Shown: piece after piece, positions 1 through 11,688 of the stretch | Numbering within the stretch: position 1 is the stretch's first letter | How the letters are laid out: each line of letters begins with the position of its first letter | Assembly (NCBI RefSeq): GCF_933775445.1 | Contig: NC_065876.1 | Location: 4,712,001-4,776,000, forward strand | Source: Argentina anserina | Lineage: Eukaryota > Streptophyta > Magnoliopsida > Rosales > Rosaceae | Direction of reading: 5' to 3' | DNA length: 64,000 nt | The notes under the pieces: generated by a model | Databases searched by the model: none | What the model saw: the letters and a program-made list of their open reading frames with translations, nothing else | Told to the model about the DNA's origin: nothing | Made by a program: the position numbers and the translations under genes

Positions 1-306
1 GACGGTGATCTTATTGAGATCGCCGCGGAGGACGGAGCCGGGCCAGACGGAGGCGCCGTCGTTGACCGTGACCTGGCCGGCCAAGACGACGTTGGGGGCG
101 ACGAAGGCGTCGACGGCGATCTTAGGGAGCCACTGGCCGAGTGGGATTATCTTGCGCTGGCCTCGGTAGTCCCATTTGATTCGATCAGACGACGGCGTTA
201 TGGCTTTCGCGGCCTCGGTGGCGAGCGCGCGGTGGAAGACGGCGGATTGGGAGGACGGGGCGACGGAGCTCAGGGCTTGCCTTGAGATGCGTGCTAGGGC
301 CGCCAT
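1..306 (-). CDS. GAMMACAL: Gamma-carbonic-anhydrase-like subunit of mitochondrial complex I, N-terminal part
   Basis: This is the first exon of a minus-strand gene that runs off the left edge. It gives 102 residues with no stop. The start is an ATG read leftwards from position 306, in the context GCC-ATG-GCG. The first ~30 residues are rich in Ala, Ser and Arg, as in a mitochondrial presequence. Then comes a stretch with IKWDYRGQRKIIPLGQWLPK, followed by APNVVLAGQVTV and SVLRGDLNKITV, the start of the left-handed beta-helix of gamma carbonic anhydrases. The wording is that of the plant gamma-CAL1/2 subgroup, which forms part of the matrix-exposed carbonic-anhydrase domain of complex I and lacks some zinc ligands. 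The zinc-ligand region lies outside the window, so catalytic status cannot be judged. A (GA)n tract at about 316-332 lies in the presumed 5' leader. Confidence 0.9.
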   Translation of the reverse strand, partial: MAALARISRQALSSVAPSSQSAVFHRALATEAAKAITPSSDRIKWDYRGQRKIIPLGQWLPKIAVDAFVAPNVVLAGQVTVNDGASVWPGSVLRGDLNKITV

Positions 307-429
307 TGGAGAAGCGGAGAGAGAGAGAGAGAGAGCTGGGTTTGGGGAGCGGAAGATGGAGATGGAGGAGAGTGAGGAGTGTGGTTTTGATTTTGGGCCG
401 GAGGAGATGAGCAGTGATTGCTTTGCTTT

Positions 430-1569
430 TTGGGCCTTCTAATTTTCATCTCTCTATTTACTCATCGGTAACTTTTGTTAAGGAAATTACTGTTTACGAC
501 TTTGCGACTAATTTTTGAATCGTTTGCTGTCCATGACGTGAAGTTGTTTTCCAATGGTTGGATGATGACGGAATTGGTGAGATTGATGTCAAGAACTGTA
601 GGCAGCAATCGCAATCACTACCGGAGTCCGGTAAGTTTTTGCAACTTCGAGTAATCTTGAATTGGCTTTTGGAAGCTCATCTTTCATTTCAAAGAAATTA
701 ACTACACCAAAAATACAAAAGTTTACACGATATGTGTCATGTGAAGGCGTCTTTTTTATGTTACGATTCAGTTTCTTAAGTTCGAGAGAGTTTTCATCTG
801 TTGATGTACCGATCGAGAAAAAAGTTATACATCCATATATATATATGGAAAATGGAAAGCAATAAAACAGAATATGGAATTATATATAGATACATATCAC
901 ATGAAAAGAGACAACCATACATTTTGATACAGTTTATACACTTATGTAACTGCGGTACATGCATGATGCATCATAACGTACAACAATACAAACTAACCAC
1001 TCCGTAAACGCTTATATACATAAGTTCATTGAGTTCATTCATGCTAACGAAAACTATAAAAACGTTAACATCTGTGCTTTTTCATATGAAGTGCTAGATA
1101 GCTCAATCTCCAGGAAATTATCGTTTTGATGCTTGTTTGCAGACCAAGACTGCTACAGCAGCAAATATCGATCGTGATGAAGAGAAGAACCCTTCAAATT
1201 TAGGCCTGTAATAGTGTAATATACCAAAGTTAATGAATATCTAAAAACGCACCGTGCATGGTTTCTTTAGCTAGTCGTCATTTACCGAGCTAGGTTTGAA
1301 ATGCCATGACATCGGGTGCACTTGCTCCCAATGTTATCGAGATGCTTGCATCACCATATTCAAGCTCCTGCAACTTGACCTTAAATCAAGTATAGGTACA
1401 CGTACAGTTAGTTGTTATATATCTAGTCTGGATATTGTGCGAGTTTAAATTACGGAATTACCATAAAGCAAAACGCTGGTTTAAAAAAAACTCTCATTCT
1501 TTTCTGCAAACGCGTGTTTTCCTCTTGCAGTGCTTTATGCTGTGAGTCACACCAATGTTAAGTGGGAGG
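430..1569. other. Intergenic, no gene seen
   Basis: Upstream flank of the gamma-CAL-like gene. It is AT-rich, with short unrelated open frames that lack codon bias or recognisable motifs. No RNA gene or clear repeat was recognised. Confidence 0.5.
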
Positions 1570-1640
1570 ATAGCCGGCCCGGAGGGAGGGCAAGCAGTGC
1601 TCTTGCATGGCTCCAGGGCCCAAATTTTTTTTGTTCTGTT
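1570..1640. mobile_element. hAT transposon terminal fragment
   Basis: A GC-rich block in AT-rich surroundings reads TAGCCGGCCCGGAGG, then a G-rich stretch, then CAGGGCCCAAATTTTTTT. This is the usual layout of the end of plant hAT elements (CAGGGGCGGCCC... followed by GGGCCC and a T run). A similar end occurs at 8524. No matching second end or 8-bp duplication was found, so it is a remnant. Confidence 0.45.
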
Positions 1641-3055
1641 GGTTGATTTGTCTATTAATTTTTTTTGGCTTTTCACAATTGCATTATTTTTAATAAAATC
1701 TCACTTTTTTCATGCTTCCGCCTTATTTTCTCTTAAATTGTTAATGTTGTCTTTTCATTATGAAAAAAACTAATAACAAGAATCAAAGAGTTCAGTTGCC
1801 GAATTAAAATTTCTTTCTATGAAGTTTGTACAACTATGGAGGGAGGACTTGTTTGCATATTCCCAAACTCCACCACCCTACCCATGGCCGGAATCTGAAA
1901 CATGACCCCAGGAGTCAACTGTTAATGTGGTATATTGCGCCGATGCAATATACTCCACTACTCCATATGTGTTCATGTCACAAATAACACAACTCGTTAG
2001 AGTGGAGATCACAGCGGCGTGATTTTCAACTCTCCGATGCATGAGTCAGGTGAATGATAAAAATTTGGCATAGTAACGATGTAGAGTAAATATTGCTTAC
2101 CTTAAGAGACCAATGGTTTGACCTTTAATAGTTGAGTTGAGTTGAGGTAGATCATTCACTCATCCTCCTATGTGGGACTTGGTACAGTTGAGATGTTCTT
2201 TGGAGCTTCCTTTAAGTGCACGTGCGGGCGCATTCATAGTTGGTTTGAGCCGCGGGGCGGCTCGTTGGATAGCTGGCATAGTTGGCTCCATGTCTGTACT
2301 GCGGAGTTGAGCTGTTTTTGAGCCTAAATGTGCTAATAGTCGCGTTGATTGTGGCTAGACATAAGCCTATGCGAACATCACCACCGCTACAACCACCGGT
2401 CCCCAATCTGCTCCCATTACTTATTTACTTCCGAGTGTACATCGTACACTCCTCTTTCTCTTTATCTTGATTAGGAGATTAAAGAAGGGAAATGCAAGAG
2501 AGGAAAACAAAGCAGAGAAAGTCACCCAAGGCGTTTGACGAGTAGATAGGTGTAGCGAAGAAGATGAGGTCGGTTTTGGAGGATTCGAGAGAGGGTTGGG
2601 AGACTAGGGACGCAGCAGTGAGTAGACAAGTGCACGTTTAGACGTGTCCCGATTCTGTTGTTTACCAATTCATGTGTTCTCTATAGTTAAATGTCTGGGG
2701 ATTTAATCATTTAAATGACTTGGTGAGGAATCATAAAGGTATGCTTCAAAATTTGATATAACGGCTACGTATCGATCTGAATAAAAATTTGACATGCAGT
2801 CATTAATAACTACACTGGTATACATGAATATATTCAATCCGTAAATTCAATTTCCAATTTTCCATCATCAAAATTAAGCAAAACAATGTGAAAAAGAATA
2901 CTCCCAAGATTCCATAAAATTAAGGAGAAACGAAGAAATGAATACATGCACTCTCAAACGTGAAGTCCCGACTAACGAGTTGATAACATGAAAAATGAGG
3001 AGAAAAACAGATACACGTATCATACATTCGACTCTCTGGTAATATATCCATGCCA
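1641..3055. other. Intergenic, no gene seen
   Basis: Between the hAT fragment and the DUF3339 gene. Only short non-conserved open frames are present; nothing was recognised. Confidence 0.45.
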
Positions 3056-3265
3056 CTAGCCTGTGTGGATTTGGATGCCTACTGCCAAAACAAGGATGGT
3101 AAAGATGCCAAAGAAGATGAGTGTGTGGACGATAATGGCCCTGCCGTTTGTGGTGAAGCTCCCAAACTCAACATTCTTGGAGTTTCCAGGTAGCTGGAAT
3201 AGGAGCCCAGGAGAGAGCAGTATGAACAACAAGAACCCTAGCAAAACAGGTGCCCAATCCAACAT
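3056..3265 (-). CDS. DUF3339 family small membrane protein
   Basis: A single-exon minus-strand frame of 69 codons starting at the ATG read leftwards from 3265. It opens with MLDWAPVLLGFLLFILLSPG, continues with LLFQLPGNSKNVEFG and TNGRAIIVHTLIFFG, and ends in QIHTG. This is the complete plant DUF3339 pattern: two hydrophobic helices (about residues 5-23 and 42-62) around a conserved FQLPG loop, at the family's usual size of 65-75 residues. The frame is open further upstream (to 3343), but those residues do not resemble the family, so the internal ATG is preferred. The biochemical function of the family is not established. It is likely a membrane protein of the secretory system. No operon-like or obvious regulatory context is visible. 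Confidence 0.88.
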   Translation of the reverse strand: MLDWAPVLLGFLLFILLSPGLLFQLPGNSKNVEFGSFTTNGRAIIVHTLIFFGIFTILVLAVGIQIHTG

Positions 3266-3344
3266 CGATCTTCTATATATGTATTGCTTGCAATAATAAT
3301 TGATAGCATGTATATATCTAACTGAAGAAAATCCACAAGGCACA

Positions 3345-4200
3345 GGACTCTGCTATTTATAAAACACATGCTTAAGAAGCAAAGCAGATTCCAGAAACAA
3401 CAAAAAAAAAAACTATTGATTCCCAGCCAGGCTTATTTTGTATGGCTTAGCTTTTGTAAGTGACCAATGCGATTTGATTTCAGACACCATGCATGGCAAG
3501 TTGATAGCATAAGCATCCAAACTCCAAAGCCTCCAAGGTAACCAAGGCATCTTCTGCTTTATTCATATTTGAGGTTGCAATTGCATCACGATCAAAATTA
3601 ACATCCACACTTCTTTGAGGGGCCGGGGTTTTGGTACATTATTGTTCCATATCACGGCAAAATTCTCACGCAAAGGCCATTTCTTCTTCTCTAAAGAAAT
3701 GCATATTTGAGATGCCTTGCATAAACCCCACTACAAGAATGTGGCTTTGAAAATTTTATGTTATGAAATGATTGAAAGCGTTCAAGCTCTCTTTACCCTA
3801 AGAACAAATACAAAATTTGCCTAATTTTTTATTCCTAATACCAAACAATATTACAAGATTAACTATTTCGTGCTGGAATAAACATATTAATTAATAAACT
3901 GAAAACAAGCACTTCTTTTCTATAGATTATGTAATCTATGTAAGAAAATGACGGATAACACAAAACTATGATATCCAGCAATGAACGTTCATGATAATTA
4001 AAAGTTAAAAACCCAGAAATATGTTTTTAAAATCAAAGGTTTGGAGCATGCGGGACATTTAAATATTTGATTTCAATGGGAAATTACTGGTCAGCACTCA
4101 TCCAACCCACACGCGTAAGGCTATAATCGTAACTCCATTATTAAAACCCGTAGACCTCAAAAAAGCGCCAGTAAAAATTGGGAGGGTATTTCAGTTAGGA
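3345..4200. other. Intergenic region between divergent genes
   Basis: AT-rich sequence between the minus-strand DUF3339 gene and the plus-strand CBS-domain gene. It should hold both promoters. No motif was identified with confidence. Confidence 0.4.
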
Positions 4201-4307
4201 AAGCGTTGACGTGCATCGCTTTCATTGGCCACTTTCTCATCGTCCCATTTTTTCAGAGAAAAGGGTAAAAAAAAAAATATCCGCACGGCTCGCTTCTCCG
4301 TTCCCCC

Positions 4308-4326
4308 ATTCTCTCTCTCTCTCTCA
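4308..4326. repeat. (CT)n microsatellite in 5' region of the CBS gene
   Basis: A short CT run in the putative 5' leader/core promoter, about 280 bases before the start codon. CT tracts are common near plant transcription starts. Confidence 0.6.
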
Positions 4327-4597
4327 CTTTCTCTCGCCGGTCGGAGAAACCAGGTGTTGCCCCCGACCGCCGAGTCCTTCATTTTCAAACCCTGCAATCC
4401 AATTTCTCCTCACAGATTTGTGCATGGGATTGAGCTGCTCCGAGGAGGTCTTCGTTTCGTCCGGTAAGTCTGGAATTGAGTTTTTTGCATCGCTGATTTG
4501 ATTTTTGAAAATTGTAATTGTATGATAATTTGATGAATTTGGCGATTGAATTTCGGTTTCAGCTTTGTAGCAAAGAGCTGTGTGATTAACGGCGGCG

Positions 4598-7500
4598 ATG
4601 GCTAGTCAAGGCGGTTCTTCCAGGAGAAGTCTGTCGTTGACGAACGCATCGTTGCAGGAGAAGAAGAAATCCTCTGACAATCATCATAATCATGGAGGTA
4701 GCGGAGGCCATGAGTCCTCCCGAAAATCGGTTTCGTCTGGTCGTCCTCCGATGTGAGCACACAGTTCATCATTGGAATTTAATCCGTAGTCGTTTTGGTT
4801 TGAATATAATGTGAGCTGCAAAATTAAGTATTGAGAGGGACTGAGTTGAGATAATGCGATTTTTCAGAGTGTTGTAGTGGGCAGATAACTATTAGGGAAA
4901 CTTGATATAGAGATTGTGGCTTGGAATGTAAGTAACTAAGTTTGTGTTTCTATGCTTGGTTTTCCGGTGGCAGGGGGTTGGCTGGAGAGCGTACAGTTAA
5001 ACGCCTCCGGCTGACAAAGGCTTTAACAGTACCCGAGAGTACTAGTGTTCAAGAAGCCTGTCGCCGGATGGCTGCTCGGAGAGTTGATGCGCTGTTGTTG
5101 ACCGACTCTAATGCATTGCTTTGTGGGATACTTACTGACAAGGTATGACTTTCGAATTCTCTCTATAGTTTGTTTTGTGTTTATGGATATTACTGGCAGT
5201 TATGTTTTATATGTATCTATTTTTGGTTGAAGGATATAGCAACAAGAGTTATTGCACGTGAGCTTAGTCTTGAGGACACACTTGTTTCTAAAGTTATGAC
5301 GAGGAACCCAATATTTGTACTCTCTGACACTCTTGCAGTCGAAGCACTTCAGAAGATGGTTCAAGGTTGGTGATGAAGGGGATGGATATTATTTCTTGGC
5401 ATACTGCTGTTTTTTTTGTGTTTGCTGTTTGTGTATGATGCTGATTTATGCATCTGCAGGAAAATTCAGACATTTGCCTGTGGTAGAAAATGGAGAGGTC
5501 ATTGCTTTACTTGATATCGCAAAGTGTTTGTATGATGCTATTGCTCGAATGGAAAGGGCGGCTGAAAAGGGAAAGGCTATTGCTGCTGCTGTTGAAGGTG
5601 TTGAAAAACATTGGGGCACCTCTAGTTCTGGTTGGTAGATAGTAGAGTAATATATTTTTTATTGTTAAATATGTTCTTTAATATTATGTAATTTCTTTGT
5701 TCAAATATCTTAATGTTTGAGTTTCCTGAATTTTAAAGTTTATTTCCATTTTATTTTATTTGAGATGCAGGTTCCAATACATTTGTTGAAACACTTCGTG
5801 AAAAGTTGTTTAGACCATCTTTGTCTACAATCATTCCAGAGAATACAAAGTAGGTAATATTATTTTGTGCTAAATGTAGCCGTACTGTTATTAAGTTTAT
5901 ACAGGTTTTCATAATATATATGTTCTACCAGGGTCTTGACGGTCTCGCCAACAGATACAGTTTTGGCAGCAGCAAAGAAGATGCAAGAGATGCGAATTAG
6001 TTCTGCAGTTGTGACAGTTGATAACAAACCACGAGGAATCCTTACGTGAGTCTTTATGTGTGTGTTTTATTTATTTTTTCATATTTACGGACATTCCAGT
6101 TTTTCTTTTATCAATACAAACAATTCTATCTTCATCGCTGTATTATGACTTTTTGTTAATAGAAAAAACATTATAATTTGTAGTTTTGACTTGTCAGTTC
6201 TAAGGATATTTTGATGCGGGTCATATCACAAAATCTATCTCCGAAGACCACCCTTGTAGAGAAGGTACATGCCTAGCAATTTTAAATTGTCTTATATGGG
6301 GTGTCCTGATGAAAATCATAAACTAATCCCTCACTCCTTTTATTCCTTAGAACATAGAAATTATAGTATCTGCTGATGCCATGGAGCATTTCACCTTATC
6401 TTCGAATAAAAGGATGATAGTAATCGGAATTGCATATCTTTATACTTTTGATTTGCTTAATAGGTCATGACTCCAAATCCAGAATGTGCCTCAGTTGACA
6501 CACCAATTGTCGATGCACTGCACACCATGCATGATGGAAAATTTTTGCACCTCCCTGTAGTAGACAGAGGTAAGATGATTACTCAGTAAGAGTATTTTCT
6601 CCTTTTGTTTTCTTACTTTTTATAAAGTAATAGAAGTCTTTAATTTCTGCTAATTGTGGATCAATAATACAGACGGAATTATAGTTGCTGTTGTTGATGT
6701 AATTCATATCACTCATGCTGCTGTGGCCACTGTAAGTCAAGTCCCTACCTTCTGTTGGTTGTTACAGTTTTCTGATTTAGTAACAGTGAAATAGAAATTT
6801 GACATCATTTTCTTTCTAAACAGGTTGGAAATAGTGCTGGTGTAAATAATGAGACCGCAAATACTATGATGCAGAAGTTTTGGGATTCTGCCATGGCCTT
6901 AACTCCAACTGATGAAGACGAGGAATGTCGGAGGTAGGTATTTGTTTATCTGTATGCGCAGTGATGTTGCCATGGAATTTTAACTTAGTTTTTCCATTTC
7001 TATGTGCGTAACCATTTTGATTGTCAATGCAGTGAAAATTCTTTAAGACTGGCTTCAGAAGGAGCAGAGACTAGGGGTTCACTTCCCTTTCCATCATCAA
7101 TTTTTCCAAATACGTTTGCCTTCAAGCTTCAAGATAAGAAAGGCCGAATGCACAGATTTACATGCAGTAAGTTTCTTGTTTCCACCAGTGGATAAATATG
7201 GGTATATATATTGGCATGTAGTAATCTTGAAAATATTTAGTTATATACTTACAATCATATATATGCAACCGCTCCTGACTTGTTTTCTCTGTCTTTTCTT
7301 CCTCTTCAGATATTCAGAGTTTGACTGATCTTATAACTTCCATTATTCATAGAATGGGAGATGACATTGATCGCCACAACCTGCCTCAGATTTTGGTATT
7401 TACTGTACATGTTGTTTTGTGTACTTTTCAGTCATATTGTAGCAAACTTTCTCATCCTCATCTTGTTTTAACGGATTGTACATTCTGTAGTATGAAGATG

Positions 7501-7968
7501 AAGACCATGATAAAGTAATATTGGCATCCGATAGTGATCTTGCTGCAGCCGTGGAACATGCAAGGCAAGTTGGTTGGAAGGTATGATTGATGTGCCTACT
7601 GCCATTTGATGCTTAAATATAAAACGCAGTGCAAATTTTTATTTTTTTGACTGATAATGATAAATGGATCAAATGGTATAATTATTTTGTTGGAGAGACA
7701 TTAGTTTCTGCTGCACTTTTCCTGTACTTCATGTGGAGCTCAATGAAGTTTGCCAACAAAATTGATTTGTTCAATGCAGGGCTTGCGATTGCATTTAGAT
7801 TTCTTGGGAACAGCTGGTCGTCGTCAAAGGGCTACAGGTGGTGGAAACGTGGATTATGCTTATGCAGATTCTGCTTGGGCATCAGCATACAGTGCCGTCG
7901 CTGCTGGGGCTGCAATTGTAGCTGGCTTTGGCGTTTTGGCATACTTGAAGAGATCCGGCAATAACTGA
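4598..7968 (+). CDS. CBSCBSPB: CBS-domain plus PB1-domain membrane protein
   Basis: Fourteen coding exons join to 553 codons: 4598-4752, 4974-5142, 5233-5365, 5460-5630, 5771-5849, 5932-6045, 6198-6264, 6464-6569, 6673-6731, 6824-6933, 7033-7166, 7310-7395, 7491-7580 and 7780-7968. All junctions are GT-AG and the frame is kept throughout. A likely 5'-UTR intron is 4464-4562. The protein has a Ser/His-rich N-terminus, two pairs of CBS motifs (about residues 60-190 and 230-350; e.g. KVMTRNPIFV, GKFRHLPVV, KVMTPNPECAS, GKFLHLPVV), then a PB1 domain (FKLQDKKGRMHRFTC ... DSDLAAAVEHARQVGWK). It ends in a hydrophobic helix (AAGAAIVAGFGVLAYL). This order is that of the plant CBSCBSPB family. CBS modules usually bind adenosyl ligands and PB1 mediates protein contacts, but the cellular role is little known. 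The C-terminal helix suggests tail anchoring, which is my inference. Confidence 0.92.
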
Positions 7969-8523
7969 TACCATTTTTTGTATTGCAGCCTAAGACAGAT
8001 TGTCCTAGAGCAGCGAACTGTCACTGCTTGAGACCACAATGGAATTGGCCGGGAGGGCAGAACTTGTGCTTTCTATGTGCTTTTTATACAATCCTTACAC
8101 ATATAACAAGTGAAAAGATCAATTTTTGTGCTGATTATTTGCTCAGATACTTGCATGACTGTCTTCTCTGATGCGTAAAAATCTACGCAGCCTCGTAAAC
8201 TCATGTAAGAACTAAATGGTGCTACTACCTGAAATGTACAAGTTCTTGGATTCAGGGAAATTTAATATTTGATTATAAATATAGTATGGTGTCCGATCTG
8301 AGCTTCATAGTGTCATCTGATCGATGTTCTTAGTTGAAAATATAATGTACCTGGATACAGCCACTTACTAAGGTACCTATCTTCACATCAACATTTCTTC
8401 ATTATTCATCCTACGGTTTATGGTACTGATATAGATATGAAGCCCTTTCTCTTCTTCCGTTCTCTGACAAGAGCACTTACAGGACATGGAGAAATACTAG
8501 ACATTAAAATGGTACTTTGCTAT
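7969..8523. other. 3' flank of the CBS gene
   Basis: The first ~300 bases are probably 3' UTR. No further gene was seen before the hAT remnant. Confidence 0.4.
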
Positions 8524-8605
8524 CAGGGGCGGCCCGGAGGGTATGCCAATCGTGCGGCCGCACATGGCCTCCGATTTCCGGGGGCCTCCTATATTTTTTT
8601 CGGTA
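8524..8605. mobile_element. hAT transposon terminal fragment
   Basis: Begins CAGGGGCGGCCCGGAGG and runs through GGCCGCACATGGCC to GGGGGCCTCC and a T run, the typical hAT 5' end. No partner end was found. It resembles the fragment at 1570 and lies only about 60 bases from the intact MITE at 8669. Confidence 0.5.
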
Positions 8606-8668
8606 TATACAATTACTAAAGAGTGATAAGGGTGATTCTAGATACACCTTCATATTTGTTATCTATAC

Positions 8669-8855
8669 CAGGGGCGGATGCAAGTGGTGGGCTCTATGGG
8701 CTGTAGCCTGGACGAAAATTGAGGATATATTTAACCAAGTGTAGCTTTGCATTGAAAACAACCCTAGCTCTGTGGTTCAGTTCCAAATCTCTACAAAGAG
8801 AAGAAAAAAACTTCCAATTAGCATAGACAAGTTTCTAATCCTGGATCCGCCACTG
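8669..8855. mobile_element. 187-bp hAT-type MITE
   Basis: The left end reads CAGGGGCGGATGCAAG and the right end, reverse-complemented, reads CAGTGGCGGATCCAGG, so the termini are inverted repeats. It is flanked on both sides by ATCTATAC (8661-8668 and 8856-8863), a perfect 8-bp duplication as expected for the hAT superfamily. It has no coding capacity, so it must be mobilised in trans. Confidence 0.85.
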
Positions 8856-8863
8856 ATCTATAC

Positions 8864-9242
8864 CTCAATAATTATTTAAATCATATTTTACCCTTTTTAT
8901 AAACTCTCACCTTAACAACTTCACCTCTTCAATCTACAACATACCTCCATTTTCTATTGAAGCATACTATAGTATGGCAGTTGAATCAACTCTAATTTTT
9001 CTATTGTGTTAAAAATCTTATTGTTAATCAATTTTATAAAATCAATATGTATTAATTGAGATCGTTGTTTTTAATGTGAGTGGTTAAATCTCAAGTTGGA
9101 GAAGAAAAAGGTGAAATTTTGAATCAATGCATTTTTAGATTGAAACATAAAAAGAGAGAATGAAAAAAGAAAAATAAATTCTTATTTTTTATTATCTCCG
9201 TCAATTTTTTTTTTCAATAAATTTCTTGAAAATCATTATGTA

Positions 9243-9277
<35 letters not shown>

Positions 9278-11630
9278 AAGTAGCCATGCTTCACTATGTT
9301 AGTGAAGTAGCCATGTCATGTCCTCCCGAATTCACCCACCGATTATGGTCTAACAGCAATGTGTGGCATTGGATATGTTGAGAAATTTGCATGAAAATTG
9401 TTGACATTTTTTTTACATGAGTCGAGACGCGTCATTTTTGGTCCAAATGGTACTGGGCAACTATTCTATACGGCGTTATTAAACCCCAAATGTTCTGTTC
9501 TTTTTGTAACTTGGGGGTACTACCACAACTAGCAGAGAAGGAAAATTCCCATGGTTGAAGACTCAGACTTTGTGTATACCTTAATACTTAAGTTAAAAAC
9601 AGAAGTACTTACTTTTTATATTAAGAATGCGAACACAAGTACTAACTTCTTAGATTGAGAATTCGAATTGATCATACTCTTATTTTGGCTTTTGTGTTCC
9701 CAATGGTCCACATTATGATCACCCCCAAGCATGACCAATTTTTAAACAATGGAAGCCCGTGATTTGAGCCTAAAACAAATTCAAAGAGACATGTCGCCAG
9801 AATCAATCTATATAAGGTCTCACATTCACATGTAGCGCATACATCTTATATAGAGAAGTATACTTGTGAAAATGGGGCAAGAACAAAAAGAGTCCCTAGT
9901 GTCTTTTGACACGAAATGTCTCATGAGGTTGAAAATCATCACAAGTTGCAAGATTTTGCAAGCATGTGTTTTTATTTTATTTTTTTTGATACGTTTTGCA
10001 AGCACGCTTTGCTTCACATGTTTGGCAATGGAGATCAGATATGTCATAGTGGAACAATGACATCCACTTCCCAAAATTTCTTTTTCTTTTCCATTCTAAA
10101 CCAATCAAGTATAACCAATGTGTTTCACATCCTCCAAAGTGCTCAAGTTTGGAGTATGTGACAAAAGAAAAGGAAAATCTAAAGTGCGAAAGTAAAGAAA
10201 CAGTGTAGTGTTTTCTAATAGCAATTTTTTAACTAAACAATTCATCAATAACGTTGAGCATAAAACTGTGAGAATTTAGTTTCAGTTATCATTTTTAAAT
10301 GCGATATGTTTAAATGAAGCATCGGACACGTTTGAGTAGGGTTTGAATCAATAAACAGCTTCATTAGTCACACAAATCAAACTCAAAACTCATACAGTAG
10401 TGCTAAGACTCAGAATCAACAAAAACAGATTGATTTTATTTTTGTAAACCTCATGATCATTTTACTCATTCACCGTAATGAGTAGGACACTTTTAGAGTA
10501 GATTTAAACTATTCAAAGTAGAGAGCCTTTATTCATATTTTCCAAAATAGTATTTAGATCTTTATAGTTTTTATATTTTCAAAATCCCATTTTATACTTT
10601 GAAAGAAAAAAACATCGTTTCATGGATTTCTTCCTACCCCTATGAAATTGACGAAGAACAAAAAAAGTAGGAGATTAGAGTCAAGGAAGCAAGTATGAGA
10701 TGGAGACCCAGCATATTAACCAAAAGAAATGCAGGTTGCTAGCCATCTGCAACACATTAACTTAATTATCTAATTGAAAATTGAATAGATCAATTAACAA
10801 TCATCCCAAGTTGATCAATTGGGTCATGACCGATCATCTCTATTTGATTAATCAGTGAAGATGCAAAGCCCCTTCCCCAAATCCTAAACTACGAGATAAA
10901 AAGTTTGACGGAAGTCTAAACAACATTTTAAGAAGTACGAATAAAAACACTATTTAAAGTACATGCATTGAAGGATGAATATGCAATGCACATATGCTCT
11001 CAGATATCCTAATATTCCCAAATTCAACAAAAAAAAAGTAATCTCGTCAATTAATAATTTCCAAAAAATAAAATTAACAACCAAGTATGAGTGTAACACA
11101 ATCATTATAACCTGTTAACAATTAAAAATGGTAACAGAATCATTATTCTTCAATGGTAACTGAAATCAATAAATGACGTGTAAATTCCTCATGAATTTGG
11201 TAATTTCAGCAGTTACGACATTTGTGAATCTCCACGACATTTGTCAGTCAAACCCCTTTGACATTTTACTCCATCTTCTCCATCTTCTTCATCTTCTTCA
11301 ACTATATATACCACACGCCCTCTCAGACCTCCATTTACGTACCAAACAGAATCCGCTAAAGAAAAGGACAACGGCCCTTAATTATTTACCAACATACAAA
11401 ATCATATTCGAAAGTTAAAGAACGTACGTAACTTAAATTCTCAACCTTTCAACCTGAGATTACGCTAGCGACCACCAAATAATAATTCCTTCTCTTTTCC
11501 TGTATTGCTTTCCTAAAAGAGAGCAAATCCAGTATCTGACCCATTTCACTGTACCAGTACAAAACCAGAAGCTTCCGTCCTCTGTTTCTTCACTCCTGTA
11601 CTTGAATAACTATCTGATACAAGTACATGC
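8864..11630. other. Intergenic, no gene seen
   Basis: About 2.8 kb of AT-rich sequence. It holds an (AT)n run at 9244-9270, followed by a short TGAAG/CTTCA inverted motif at about 9273-9315. Open frames here are short and without family resemblance. Confidence 0.5.
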
Positions 11631-11634
11631 TATT

Positions 11635-11643
11635 TATATATAC
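11635..11643 (+). promoter_or_regulatory. Probable TATA box of the phospholipase C gene
   Basis: TATATATAC lies about 46 bases before the start codon. This implies a very short 5' leader of about 15-20 bases if this is the element used. Confidence 0.45.
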
Positions 11644-11688
11644 TCCCCACAGAGTTAGACTCTTCTCCCTAAATCTTCTCCCCCTGTA

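Noticed and set aside
9273..9315. TGAAG...CTTCA repeats beside an AT run
   Set aside because: Recalls the ends of the MITEs at 45.5 kb, but it is too short to assign to that family.
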